Assembly (NCBI RefSeq): GCF_964204865.1
Contig: NC_135251.1
Span: 18,600,001 to 18,664,000, forward strand
DNA: 64,000 bases
DNA from: Styela clava
Taxonomy: Eukaryota; Chordata; Ascidiacea; Stolidobranchia; Styelidae
Reading direction: 5' to 3'
Shown here in pieces: positions 1-13,251 of this stretch. Every line of letters begins with the position of its first letter. The stretch's first letter is position 1. The notes under the pieces are model-generated. The model had not been told where the DNA came from, did no database searches, and saw only the letters and a list, made by a program, of their open reading frames with translations. The position numbers and the translations under genes are program-made.

Positions 1-1860
1 TTTTTAACGGTAAACCTATTTGTCTCTAAATTCACATTACGAGAAAAATAAATGCTGTGAACACGACTCTTTAACAAGATCCCGTTGTCATTGTATAATC
101 ATTAAATTTCTTTATGACGCGAAATCCAATAACTTTTGTTTGGCGTAGTTAAGTGAATGTGTTACGCGGTTTTGATCGAATAATGGGGAAAATAAATTAT
201 TTCGGACCGTCGCTCAATGAAGAGCGTAGTTATGATGTCTTCATTGTTAAAATGCTTTCGTTATCTCTTCAGACATTGGTGCTTTGGGTTACCGCCTAAC
301 CCGAAATTATTTGCCTAGCGCAAGCTCTTTTGTGGTGCTTCTTTGTTGGCATATTTTGCCATTTCCTCTTCCGCGTGCTCAGTATGAACCGTCATATTAA
401 ATGAAATATTATACTTCGATATCCCATTTCATGCTTGGGCCATATTATGTTCTGTATAATGTCTGTCAAGTTATTATTGTAAATGTTTGTCTATGCATAA
501 CTGTCACCGCTGTATCAAATAGTATGTTAGCTCTGTACAGTATGATAATGCTCTGTTTTAATATTTGTTAACATATATGCGCATGAATGTCTGTCTTTTT
601 ACTTCGAATAAAGTGTAGAAAATAAGTTCCCAAAGTGAAATCTATTAATGATCGTCTGATAAAACACCAGATCAAGTCGTTTTACATTATGAATTCTGCA
701 AATTTGCGCACATTGATCAGTGTTATTGTACCAGATTCAACGTAAAGTATCTCACAACAATGCATATTCGTATGTGGAACGAAGAGTCGATTCTAACATT
801 CTGTGCCCTGTACCTCCATATTTACTCGTAGATTTCAGTCTGTCAACTCCAAACTATCTGTTCTTCACTGTTGGTATGTCTTGATAATAATGCCGGAAAT
901 TGCAATAATAATGCAATAAAATTTACCATGTTTTAGTTCGTTTTTCTAGCTGTTTTATCAATCATTATAGACATCATTTTATGGAATAATTCGTTGCAAA
1001 CTGAGAATTTCATTTTGTATAAAACCACGAAGGGTATTTATTTTATGTTTAATGACTTTATCATCATCACGAAATCATTATTTTTATTAACCGTTACACA
1101 AACGGACATAGTGTTTTGCGAAATTGACCTTATGAAAATTCTAGATTATCAAACTATTTCGATATGGACACCTTGAACTAGCACGTGGGTTTTATATCTA
1201 CCTGAACTAAAGTTTATTGATTTTAACGAAATTGTAAAACAGTTCTATGCTTCAAATCATATTTTCATTATATGTCGCATGATGCTACTATTCTACATTT
1301 CCCTATATGACTCATTTGTATCTATATTCATATATATATATATCCACCAGTTTTGAATACATCTCGTATTACTGTGCATTTATGGGAACTATTCTGAACA
1401 TTTGTCGTTAAAATGACACACATTGCAAATAGCAACTCGAACGTAAATATATAACAAATAATGAAAATTGGTATAAAACAGTGTTTGTTCAACGTTTTGT
1501 TGGGTTTAGGTCAGTCCGTGTACAAAACCAATAAAGGGCATGTTCATATGTTTACGCTTTATTTTATTTTAACGATCGAATTCAGGTTACAGCACCAATC
1601 ATTAACTGAGATGGATAAAAACAAGAGAGCAATGCTCCTAGACATAGACACCACTGTCAAATAACTACATCAAAGAGCTTAACTTTTATTGGAAAATTAC
1701 TCAATTTTCAACAACGTACTCACACCCCTAATCGCTTCGCAAAAAAAAAATGTTGTGCCTCTCGTCAAGTGGTTATATGGATCTTTTTTTTTATCATTCC
1801 ATCATCTTGTTGTTCTTGTTTCATATATCCGAATATCGGGGCAATCTTAGGACCTCTAAA
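1..1860. other. No gene recognised; AT-rich sequence
   Basis: No exon-like reading frame with splice signals was found. An AATAAA at 607-612 could be the polyadenylation signal of a gene entering from the left, but no coding sequence ties it to one. A short TA run lies near 1330-1345. Confidence 0.3.
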
Positions 1861-1879
1861 GTGGGAGGTTTTTTTATCG

Positions 1880-2484
1880 CGAACTGTGTACTGCGGTACC
1901 TGATCTGGTAACACGAAATGACTCGGATCAGCGCCTATTTCAATTCACGTTGAAACTGAATCATGGAGAATGGATCATCGTCACAGGATCTGGAAAAGCT
2001 ATGACAGTCCCTGTACCGTTACCCTGATACAGTTACCGCATATGATTTTTGGGGAATTGGTGATAAAATATTTAGTTCTACATTCAGTGTTCACGTATTT
2101 GAGCATAGCTCCCTTGTTATCAAATCGAAGATTATACAATTTTTTTTAATGCAAATACACACTCTGCCTTTGTTATGTATCAGTTGCTATAGATATGAAA
2201 CTATTAAAGAAGCTGCTACACCAACCAGAGGATCTGAACTTACCGAGGATTTGATCTTTACAGATTGTTGTACGTCAACTACAGTTGATGATGGAATTGG
2301 TCCCCTCTCTCTCTCTCCAATGTCTGAAAGTTTTACAGATGGAAACATGTTTTTAACTCAAGCTTTAAAACTTAACTCACATGAATTCAGAAACAAATGG
2401 AAGTCTTCCGACCATAGCGTCACAAGTCAGGAATTTGTGCCAGTTCCATTGACATTGACAACCATTATAAATTTGATGGATTAG
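1880..2484 (+). CDS. Possible two terminal exons of an unidentified gene
   Basis: Two neighbouring stretches look coding although no family is recognised. The first, about 1880-2034, reads as a hydrophilic beta-rich peptide containing LVTRNDSDQR and WIIVTGSGKA before a stop. The second follows an acceptor-like CTATAG at about 2188-2193 and reads to a stop at 2482-2484, with segments such as ALKLNSHEF and RNKWKSS. An AATAAA at 2525-2530, about 40 bases after that stop, suits a terminal exon. No convincing donor joins the two parts, and no upstream exons are visible, so this may be a gene fragment or a decayed copy. The KLNS-x3-RNKWK piece faintly recalls the linker of adaptin appendage domains, which is too weak for a name. 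Confidence 0.28.
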
Positions 2485-2530
2485 GATATTTTAGCAGCCT
2501 GCCAAATAGTCTTAAAACATTAAAAATAAA

Positions 2531-3990
2531 TATGAGGGATTTATTGCATCATTTATGCTTCTATGAACAGATATAGATGACGCAGACTGAACTAGTCATA
2601 TATATCGTTGCAAACGATTAATTCACTAATATATATCACATATATTTTGAATATAGAAACACTGGGGTTTCATAGATGTGATATGCTGTAGTTCAATACT
2701 TTATACTTATATAAACAAACAGTTATTTTTTATTATGTTCTGTGTTTACTACATTTCATGCAATGTTTTCAAAAAACTTCACTTACAACTTGGAAATCTA
2801 AGTTAATTGTCGAGAATATTAAAAATCAACAAATATGAATAAGTGTTCTATTTTAATTATATCTTCATACATTCCAGATTTTATGTGATTATTTAGTTTT
2901 CCAATGCCAAATTTTGAGTAAAGTAATTCCGTAAAGTCCATTGCTATTACAAGTGAGGAATGGACAATTATTCATACATGCAGACACACAATTTTTTTTA
3001 AAAGATATTCTTGCTGTCATTGTTTACTTTGGTATTAAGACTCGAACCTCTTTCTTCTTTTTGATATTTTCCCAAGTTGTGATGATATATATTATTATAA
3101 GATAATTAATTAAAGTATATTCAATCAATTTTTATTGTACTAAAATAAATTTTACTCCATGAGATTTTATAGAAGACTTAGAGATTTTTCTAACGGTTTT
3201 ATTTTTAAAATAATCTGAGTATAATAATATTTATCAAAATTCAAAACTAGATATATATAACCGGGCAGTTTACCACACATTTTCATGTCCGCGGATTGCC
3301 GTGGTATTTTAGAGTAATCATACTTCCATTTTGTCGACGCAATCGCAGGTTAAATTGAAGGCAATGTCCCTGTCGGTTATGGATTGATTACTTTGCACAA
3401 CAGAAAAATCATAATTATCCGTCGAAAAAGTCGTTCCGCGGGGATTTCGAGGCGATGAATATGTATTTTTGATATACTGATATACTTTATATGTATTTAA
3501 TTGTACTCTATGGGATTTTCTCACAGATCTTGAGATTTTTTTAACGGCGATAAAGAATTCGCAAAAATAAGTATCAAAACTAAATACAATAATAATCCGC
3601 GTAATCGCGGAGAATGTTTCAAAAGGGAATGGGAATTTCCGTTTTTTTTAATCCTTCCAGGACAATTAAAGTAAGGCAATATCAGATTGAATTGGTCATT
3701 ATCAACTTAAGTGTTTTAAAAGTATAACAGCCCGAAAGTTCAATACATTTGTGTATTTTTCTTACCCAAGCCTGGTTTTATAGGGAGAAAGAGATGAGAT
3801 GGATTTTGGGGATATTGACTATCACCCTATATATTTAAGTTCGATTCCCGCGTTATTGTTTTGACACGCGTTATGGAATATGACTCCAATCTGGACTCCT
3901 TCAGACGATAATAAGCGCACAGTGTTGATGCTAATCGTTGTTGTATATTATAGGAAGATGCACAATCCAAATTCCGAAACAGATAAAATT
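2531..3990. other. Intergenic AT-rich sequence
   Basis: No gene is supported. A short phrase (GAGATTTTT followed by TAACGG) occurs near 3181 and again near 3531, about 350 bases apart, which may be the remains of a duplicated repeat end. Confidence 0.3.
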
Positions 3991-4000
3991 GAGACACACT

Positions 4001-4242
4001 TAACTCTTAACACAGTAAATCAGGAGTGAATCAAAACACATCACACTTAACGCAATAAAACAGAAGTGAATCAGAACACATCACACGTAACGCAATAAAA
4101 CAGAAGTGAATCCAAACACATCACACCTAACGCAGTAAAACAGAAGTGGATCAAAACACATCACACCTAACGAAGTAAAAACAGAAGTGGATCAAAACAC
4201 ATCACACCTAACGCAGTAAAAACAGAAGTGAATCCAAACACA
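4001..4242. repeat. 40-bp minisatellite, about six copies
   Basis: The phrase CAGAAGTGAATC recurs at 4021 (CAGGAG variant), 4061, 4101, 4141, 4182 and 4223. The unit is 40 bases, or 41 where an extra A is present. Each unit holds AACACATCACAC then TAACGCAGTAAAA. Copies differ at few positions. They are directly adjacent with no spacers. Confidence 0.93.
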
Positions 4243-4764
4243 ATATTATGCAGCCCTCTCGGCAAGCCGGGACGATACGTCATCAAATTGGTCGATACGA
4301 GAAAGGCAGTACATGTAATCAGTACTCAGTGTTGCTACAATAAATGACCTATTGTGGGAAACGGAACACACTATTAAAATGAAAGGGTTAAATACATTAT
4401 AATTCATAGTTACACAATGCACATTCGCTACAGTTTAATTAACCAGGTTTGTGTTTATAAAGGTTTTGCCCATTTTGCAGAATTCTCCATTTTTTGATTA
4501 TGGAATTTTCAAATCAAACTCTTTTATTTATTCAACGTTGTCGGTAATCACCAAGGCCGAGCACATAGTAAACTAAACAGGCAATGGACACTACGCAACA
4601 GAAAGTAAGCAGGAATTAAGAAATGGCGATTTTTCTCGTAAACATACAAACAAGATTAAGGACGGGAATTTAGCAAAACAGTGTGTGTGTGTGTCGGCAG
4701 CATAAATGTATGGTAATTTATGGGTAACTATTCAAAACTTTTCGATTACCGAACAAAAGCAGGT

Positions 4765-4998
4765 TAGGGACACGCTTGCCACCGCACTGATTACCCCGCG
4801 TGGTTCGCATGTTCGAATATCGTGTGGGACAATGCTGACTCTCTGTGGTGAAAGAACCGCTGGATTCCTCGCCGTCACATAAACGCTTGTCGGTTACAGC
4901 ATTCTCCACCATCGGTTCCATGCATCTGAAAAAAATATAGTCTGCTATCTAACTAATCCCATTCACGACGTGGAATGGTAACCGGATGAGAGATTTTG
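4765..4998 (+). repeat. Partial SINE of family 1
   Basis: This stretch matches the family seen complete at 14382-14722: a CGCTTGCCACCGCAC-like segment, a degenerate B box (ATGTTCGAATATC), the TGCTGGA/CTCGCCG region, then CTAATCCCATTC and CCGGATGAGAG. The 5' end with the A box and the 3' TCCTATCCT tail are missing. A GT microsatellite lies just upstream (4679-4695). Confidence 0.75.
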
Positions 4999-5791
4999 AC
5001 GTTAATATTGTCAACTCGTGACTCCATACACTCCTTCGTACCAGAAAATGATGGGGAATCACCTGTATTTGTCAAAGACGCTTCCTCAATAAGCCAATGA
5101 ACGAAATAGTGTCAGAAGTTCTCAGAACAAACCATTAATTCAAAATATTCGTTTGATGTTGCATATATACTGTCATTATGGCATCATTTTGTACAAATTC
5201 CACCAATTAACTGTATTTTTAATTCACTATATTATGATATGATATACTGTGTAGACAGACGTATTTATCATGCTGTAGCTTTCAAATTGTCCTAAAGGCT
5301 AATTTTGCATTTCGAGCAAGATTGATTCTATAGTCATAGTGTACTTTCAGCGATTCCTTTGGGACTTTTCCATCAGTGCTTTAGATCTGTATTGCTGTTG
5401 GTGAACTTTGAAAATTTGCCATTTCCTGATTTCTGTATTTACATATTTAAGTGTGTAATTTCTGTTGCACATTCTATTTTACATTGCTAATTGAACACTC
5501 ATACATGGAATTGAAATACAATGTTGCGTAGGGTTTCTTATTCTGGTACTGTTTTCGAAATTGAAAAATAATATTGTTAAGAATCTGAACATCATGTTTT
5601 TAATGATGTGCTGTATGCAGTGCATATACAAATGTGTTTTTTAATTGACAAGTAAGCCTACATTCGGCAATGGTGAATAATTCTTTGTGTTTATGATTCA
5701 GTGATTACTTGATTAGTTTACTGATTAGTAATATACTGAATATAAGTTCTGTCCCACCAAATGTTTACTCAATACTCTTCTGTTCAAAATC
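4999..5791. other. Upstream region of ZUP1
   Basis: No coding exon or repeat is recognised. It should contain the ZUP1 promoter and 5' untranslated sequence, but I see no element that fixes the transcription start. Confidence 0.3.
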
Positions 5792-8700
5792 ATGGATGAA
5801 AGTTGGTGTGATTCATGTTTAATATGTGGCCAGAGATATTTTTCTGAAGATGAAATGACAAAGCACATTGAATTGGATCATGCAACTTGCAATAGGGAAA
5901 ATGATATTGACAAATCAAAATGTCCATTTTGTACATACGTGGTTTCCAATAAAGATGAAAACAAGATGGAAACCCATGTAATGGATGTTCACAAGGAGGA
6001 AATGCGTACACCAAAGAAAGGTATCCACTTTAATTTATTAAAGCAAAATCTGAAGGTGCGAAAGGTCTGATCATTAGTTTGATTTATTTATTAACATACT
6101 CTTTGAATATCAAATGTAAATTCTGGTTAAGTTACCTAAACAGAGTATGAAGTTTCTCAAACTGGGTCCTAAGCCTCCCCTAGTGATCCATGAATTGGTT
6201 TTCTGGAGGACATGACTAAAGGTACTATTAGCAGTGACTACATTTATTCACAGTAAATTGACAGAGATTTGCCTAAATTGTTGATTGTAATAGGATTTTT
6301 CTTACTTTAGTTGGCCTTTCATTATTGAATGTGTTGCATAAACTAACTAACAGAAACGCATAAGAAGCAAAAATATGTCTTTTTTGAAAAGATCAGGGGG
6401 CCACAAGTGTTAAAGATACATTGAATGGCGGCCACAGATCATAAAAGCTCGAAAAACACTGGCGTAATCATTCATAGGCCTATCAATAATTACTGAAAGC
6501 CCCTTAGTCAGGATATTAGATAATTAAAGCTTAAATATAGTATAGTGTTACAAAATCCTATCTGTTGCAGATGAGTGTGGAGCATCATCAGGGAGTGAGG
6601 TTAATGGAGAATGTAGTAACAATGTTGATTCATCTCAATCAGAAGTATTAAGTTGTCCTGTTTGTCAATTAACTGGATTTGACAATGTTGACAAACTAAC
6701 TTTTCATACAGAGTCTCATTTTATTGACAATGAACAGGGACATATGTCAGTAAAATCTGATTACACACAAGATGAGCTGTTGGCTATAAGTATGATTTGT
6801 ATATTAAGTTACTATATTGCAAAGAATTCAATGTATCAAAGTTATCTCGCCTATTTGAAAAGTTGTTTATGTAGTAACTAATAAGTAAATTTTTAAGATG
6901 CGTCTACAGATAAAATTCTCTGCTATAATTTATTTCTGGCTCACAAAGTTTCTTATATGTATCTTCACTTCTTATTACTGCTTGGTTTGCTAGTCTGGGT
7001 CCTGGCCAACCTAGGTTCAGATGCAATGATTGCGGTATTAGATGTTAAATTTATGAAGTATGTTTTTTCCTAATCTAATGGATTCCTATGTTCATGTCTT
7101 TTCTTCTCTGGTGTGAAGCATCTCATAAAAATTATTTAGTCCCGAATCACACAAACTTTAACAAAAACTCATTTAAATAAGATCAATAGTATAGCGACTG
7201 TCATCACTCTTGCTCAAATGGGCTTACTCCAAATGAGTTTACTCCGATCTACATTTTTGTTTTGTGCTATCAAAATAAACCTCATTGTAACACCACTTCT
7301 ACACTTTGATACTCTAATAATATATCTCCATTCTAGAGTTACAAGAGCAAGAAAGATTCGAACTACAAGCCAGTCGAGACGTTGCGGAAAACTTATATTT
7401 TGAAGAATTAAGGAGTAAATATGGAATGGGCAAAGAACACCAAAGGACTGGTTTCCGGAATCAAGCGTTTAAAAATATGGATAAACAAGTTGGAAGAGCA
7501 TCATCATCATGTTTTGATTATTACAGGTAGATATGGTCATGAGAATCATGAGTGTATATGTTTACTGTTTGATCAAAACTATAAACTCCTGTCAAATATA
7601 ATTTTGCTTTAAAAGTAAATGATTTAGCTCGCTCAAAATCGTATGATGAGGTTAAATACCAATATTCAGGAGTATTGCTTTCATTAATTCAAATGTTGTT
7701 GTAATGTGTTAGGATTTCTGGTATTGAGTGCTTCTTTCATTTCCTTGTGAGATAGGAATCTAGCCAAAACATCTCTTAGTTTTAATATTAATAAGGCCCC
7801 GTGTTGTTTTTAACTATAGTTTCATTTGAGATGTATTCTTTAATGTATTCAAGTTAAGTTAAGATTTCAATTGTTATTCTTTAAAGAACAGAGATTCTCA
7901 TATTTTATACATAATAAAAAGGTATGACATTGAGAATTTGGTTCATCTAAACATTTCAGGGAAAAGTTGAAAGGACTCATTTTATATTGAAGCTATTGTT
8001 GCTCTGTACAATTATGGATTCTGTGTTTTGCACCAAAGCAAGAGTTACTCTTTGATTTTAATTTTTAGCCTACCACCATAATATACATGATCATTTGAGT
8101 TCTTGCTAAGGTTTGATTTAGTGAATTGTTTTATTGGTGTGAAGTGTTTTAAAATGAATATCTTTTTTAATATTTTTATCTATAGTGACAAATTTAACAT
8201 GCTTGAAAAATTGGAAATGGGAATTGATGATGGTATGACAATTCGCTCTGATGTTCATGGGCTATTAAAAACACATTTAGAAAAAACTGTGAAACCTGGT
8301 ACAAGAACTTGGCTGGCATCATCTACTCATTTTATTGGTGATTCATGTACTAATATGTATCTTCATATCAACTGATTTTATGGTACAATTGTAGGAAACT
8401 AAACTGAATTGTGTACGTCATATTTATACCAACATAATGTCTTGCAACCACTTTATGGGCAAATTGCAGAGTAATCAATTACTTCCCCAGGGTATAATCA
8501 CATATGTTTATTTGTATATATGTACATTTTCCAAGTATAAGGCTTATACAGGCTGCTTTAAGATGTAAAATTTGCGAATACAAATTCCACAATGTCTAGG
8601 CTTTTGAAAAGAATTGTTGTCTCATATATTTTCTCAAAATTTTAACTTTACATCAGGATTATTACATATTAATCACACATATTTTCAGGTCGAGGGCCTG

Positions 8701-11234
8701 GCGATTCTGGTTGGGGTTGTGGTTACAGGAACATTCAAATGATAATTTCAAATTTAAATGAAAACTGCGACTACAAAGACTTGATGAAGAAAAAATTTGA
8801 TGGTAAAGTTGAGTTGATGTTAGATGATTCTGATCATTATAAAGGAAAAGCCAGATAACCTCTTCTATACACTTCAATAACTGGTGAATAGTCACTATTT
8901 AAAATTATTTATTGTAAATAGGAAACATACCTTCAATTCCAAAACTCCAGGAATTGATTGAATCAGCTTGGTCAGAAGGTTTTGATGCAAGAGGTCGAGA
9001 ACAACTTGAATCTAAAGTGGTTGGAACAAGAAAATGGATCGGAGCAACAGAAGCATTTGCATTTCTTGCCAGCATCGGTCTACATTGCAGAATAATTGAT
9101 TTTCCAAGGTTTCTTTCGTTCTGCTAAAGACACTTGTGATGTTTTCTAATAATGTAATTAATATAATCTGTATAACAGATATCCAGTTTGTATATATACA
9201 ATTTCTTCCTTAAAAAAGTCACAGTAATTGCTTGAGAAAGAAAAAACACACAATGACAAGTATCGCTTATAGTATTTTCATTTCTGAGTCATTTATTTTC
9301 AATTTTCTCATTATGTAAAAAATTAATAAATCTATATTCATCCATATGTACTTCTTTTATTTTATTAATTTTGAACTTCCATCACCTATTACGTCAGGCC
9401 ATCTTATTACGTTCAGACCATCAGGACCAAAACAGAGTCATCCCTTATTGTTGAACTGGATCATCCAATACTTTGACTGTGAAAATATCAGCGACAGCGA
9501 TCGCAGTAAGTAGGCTAAAGTGTCAAACTTGCTATATGGCTGGAGCATTATATTTATTAAAAATGAATACATATGCCTTATTGTGAAGCAAATGTTGTCA
9601 TGGCAAACTCACTCATTCATAAGTTTTATACCCACTCAGCCTTCTCAAATAGTCAGGAAGCATTTTTCCAAGGGTATCTACTTTTCCACTCTTTAGCATC
9701 ACATATAATCTGCACATCATGAATAAAATATCGCTTTTACGTTTGATTGTATCAACTTCCACTGTACATTTCTTAATTTCTTTCTTGCAACATATCATGA
9801 ACATACAACATCTCATTTTACTCTGTTTGAAGTATACAAGTTAGATGATAGACTAAATTTGCGTCATGCTATGGATGGATGCTTTTTGATGTGACCTCTT
9901 CTATACATTTACATAAGTTTTCCTTGGTGTCAATTCTTTTTTTAAATCTTTTTATTACGATATACTAAACATAGATAATATGAACAATCTTTATTTTCAG
10001 TTATTGTGACTTCAAAACCACCATTATATCTTCAACACGAAGGCCATAGCAGATCAATTATTGGTATCCAATGCGAGGATTCTTCAAATCAAAAATTCAA
10101 ATTGATTCCAGTGAAAATTTTAATATTTGATCCAGGAGATTCAAAGTTTCAGTTAAAGAATAAGGTAGGCCGAAAATAATTTTATCCTCACAATACGGAT
10201 TATCTTTTAGAAAAAGAGAGAAACGTCTGAATTGTGATGATCTTATTTAAGGATTTCTCTGGGTTTTGTGGTCTGTGGTTCACACAATCACGGAACTCAG
10301 CATCTGAAACGAGTTAAGTAATCCTGTAGTGTTTTAACAATTACTGGTGTCCGGACACCTGATCGTCGTACATAATATGTTTAAGTCGTCTAATCGACTT
10401 TCCTTTCCGTTCTGATATAATAAGATACGATTTTAATTCGATTCATTCGCAAAAACAAAATAAACCTATATACACAAAGATTGAGACGAAGAATCTGGAA
10501 AGTGAACAAAACCTAATAAAATAGGTCTAAAACGTATGCTCCGTTCCATGCTCAAACATATATCTAGTAAAATCTACTAAAACGTTAACACACCAATGTA
10601 AAAATCGATTGTGAATTTTCAAATATCAGTTAGTGCAGTTTAACCGTAGTAATATATATTTACGGTTCAACATTTGTATATCCGGTCTTCTCCATATTTG
10701 AGCAGAGCATAATCTCGTCCATCACGAAATCTTCCATTTTGCACATTTCCAGTCCATCATTAAAAAATCTGCCATTTCTGTTATTTGTTTATTGATGTCA
10801 CTAAGTCTGGGATTCACTTCTCGAATGCATATCTTCGGCTCGAGGTAGCCACGTCCGCACGCGACGGCGTTCGGTACTGAAAGAGGATATAGTATTTCAT
10901 CATGAATCTGAAGACAAGCTAAGATAACCACAAACTCTTTAAGTATTGATTTAATTCACTAAATAATAATATATTTGAAGTCCCATCGTTTGAATACAGC
11001 TTCGATTTAATCATTCATAGCAATAAGTCACTATCAGTTGGTACTTACGGTATATTTCAGGGCAAGAAAGTGAAAAAATCTTCACAAGGATCAATGAATC
11101 TTAACAGATTCATCAAACCAATTTCCTGTCTAAACAAAGACCAATATCAAATAGTTTGTGTGGAAGGAATCGCAACGCAACAAAGGCTTCAACAACAAAA
11201 GAATCCTGATTCTGTTTGTGAAAAATTTCAATGA
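5792..11234 (+). CDS. ZUP1: Zinc-finger ubiquitin peptidase (peptidase C78)
   Basis: Orthologue of ZUP1/ZUFSP, a deubiquitinase that prefers K63-linked chains and acts in genome maintenance. Nine exons join in frame to 505 residues: 5792-6020, 6571-6789, 7337-7526, 8186-8337, 8689-8802, 8922-9108, 9417-9505, 10001-10164, 11061-11234. Three C2H2 fingers are visible (C9/C12/H25/H30, C44/C47/H62/H67, C105/C108/H122/H126), then a helical QEQERFELQ region like the ubiquitin-binding helix of the family. The C78 domain follows, with GWGCGYRN (nucleophile about C274), LQHEGHSRS (His about 409) and LIFDPG (Asp about 437). The triad assignment rests on family alignment from memory. The acceptor of exon 7 was set at 9416 because the nearer-looking one at 9397-9398 breaks the frame. 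Human ZUP1 is somewhat longer at its N-terminus. Confidence 0.93.
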
Positions 11235-11315
11235 AAATTCTTGTAATTTAGGGGGAACAGTGTTTTTTTACTTATATTGCACATAGTAATTATAAATTAC
11301 TGTGTTATTTAGCTG

Positions 11316-11321
11316 AATAAA
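11316..11321 (+). terminator. Polyadenylation signal of ZUP1
   Basis: AATAAA about 80 bases after the ZUP1 stop codon, in a suitable place for cleavage shortly downstream. Confidence 0.6.
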
Positions 11322-11655
11322 GGGATTGAAACACTTTTTGCTTTACCATGCATGACCCATACATTGTGAATTCTTTTTTTTCCTTTTATTAGATAACTAG
11401 GATATCTCCAATTTCCAATATATTCATATTTTTTCGGAGTCGTTTGAACTGCTTGTATGTTGCCCATTGACAGCAGTTGACTATGTAGGAGTAGTCTTGG
11501 ATTATTGTGCAAGTGAGCAGGTGGAGGAATTTGTTTGTTAAATAGAATCTGGACATAAAAAAGGTAAACCACTATGCAGGGACGAAACAAGGTAATGGTT
11601 ACTGGTGTGGGTACAATATGGGGTGACTGAGAAGTTCCGGTATTCTAGTTATATT

Positions 11656-11711
11656 AGGCTCGGCGATGTGGCGCATCGTGCTAAGCGTTCGAAATACGCT
11701 CGTCATGGCAT
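11656..11711 (+). repeat. SINE family 1, 5' piece interrupted by hAT
   Basis: It contains the tRNA-like head with the A box (TGTGGCGCATCGTGCTAAGCG). It ends in CATGGCAT, which is repeated at 13252, where the SINE resumes. The two pieces form one element of normal order once the insertion is removed. Confidence 0.88.
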
Positions 11712-13251
11712 TAGAGATGTACCGATAGCACTTTTGTCGCCGATATTACAAAACGACCGATATTTCGATACTATGTAAATATTACCTCACGTGCGCAGGG
11801 CAGACGGGTTAAAACACTAGTCTTTGAGCTTTACTCGTGGTACACATTATTTCAGATTGAAAAGGAATATAATACCTCATAAGAAATTGATGTTTGGGAT
11901 TCAAATGCGTTAGTTAATTTCGATGCTTAATAAGCTAGTAGTCTCGGTGTTCAATTAGAAAACTCATAGCCAGGGATGTCCAATTCGAATTTAATATTAA
12001 TAACGCGACATTCGAATATCGCCCACACACCGTAGAGCCGCCGTCCACGTTTCACTTGAAAACATTTCACATATATATATTTCGTTTTATGTTTTATCGT
12101 AATCGTGCGTCGCGACAATAAATTACAGCCGACATGAGGGGATTCCAATCAGCGCTGGTTAGAAATACCTATAACACGTCGAGGATGTTTCTGATTTTAA
12201 TATTTCATAATATATCGCAAATATTATCGTATATATATTTCGAGATAGTCTGGGCGGCCACGGCAATAAATATATATATATGAGGAAATTGTATAGTTAA
12301 ACAAAATTAAAATTAATGGAATCACAATATTTAATACCTGTGTAGAGAGATAATTGAGTCGGAATTTAGCTTAAAGATGTCGATGGACTAAACTAAATGA
12401 CACTAGCGCTTAACGATAAACAGTTGGAATTTATAACCGTGCCAAAAAGTGCGTATGCTGTTGATGAAGACGTTTCTCCACTATGATTTAAAACTGGGAG
12501 CGTAGTTGCTCTTATTTTTATGCTTGTCAATTAGCACCGCAATTTATAGGTATAAATACCGTAATGCTTATTAGGTCTACTTTCACAGAGCAATTTCATT
12601 GCTTTACAATGATAACATTATCAAAGCCCAATTTATATGTTCCTGGATTTTAGGGAAGTGGATTGTATTTATGAGGGGGATTTTACAATTTATTCGGAAT
12701 TTCAGTATCGAAAGTATTTTTAGAATGTATTCGAAATAGTAGATGGGTATGGCCATGCCAGCTCATAAGGTTTTGCTACCAGAGTGGTGAAATAAATAAA
12801 TGTTTAGCCTACTTATCTTATCAAATTGATACATTGAGTTACGTGCGCAAGATTTTGTTTCAATATAACGACATATTTTGTATTTTACACATTAGAAAAT
12901 CCACTAATATTCGATTGATATATTTATTCATAATTACTATGTAATATTAAAAACATCAATATAAAATCTTGGCAGTAAAAATAGCCAAATTAGTTGAGCG
13001 TTTGGCTGATAAATAACTAAGAACGTTTCTATTCGCGGGGATGGAGACGTGTATGGCTCATAGTTCCCCCAAGCAAAAAATAATTTAAACATCAATATTC
13101 CAACTTATTTTTTAAAACATTCTGAATCATATCAACAAGGTAAACATATCGGAAATATCGGTCTTCATTCAGCCCATACCGATACAGTACCGATACCGAA
13201 AAATTGGCCGATATTACCGATACCCGATACCGATACATCGGTACATCTCTA
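11712..13251. mobile_element. Non-autonomous hAT element, family A (copy 1)
   Basis: The ends are inverted repeats (TAGAGATGTACCGAT and its complement), and the element is flanked by the perfect 8-bp duplication CATGGCAT (11704-11711 and 13252-13259). The YARNG terminus and 8-bp target site are hAT features. Both ends are rich in CCGATA-type motifs. Outer parts match the copy at 28497-29122 in reverse orientation. About 900 bases in the middle (roughly 11958-12856) have no counterpart there and may be a further insertion or retained internal sequence. No transposase frame was found. Confidence 0.9.

Noticed and set aside
4001-4242. CRISPR-like array
   Set aside because: Units are directly tandem without unique spacers, and the genome is eukaryotic.
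9397-9398. Alternative acceptor for ZUP1 exon 7
   Set aside because: It shifts the frame and meets a stop; the acceptor ending at 9416 keeps the conserved reading.
10722-10931. QIHDE motif like family A DNA polymerases in ZUP1 intron 8 (minus strand)
   Set aside because: Only five residues match, with no neighbouring polymerase motifs.
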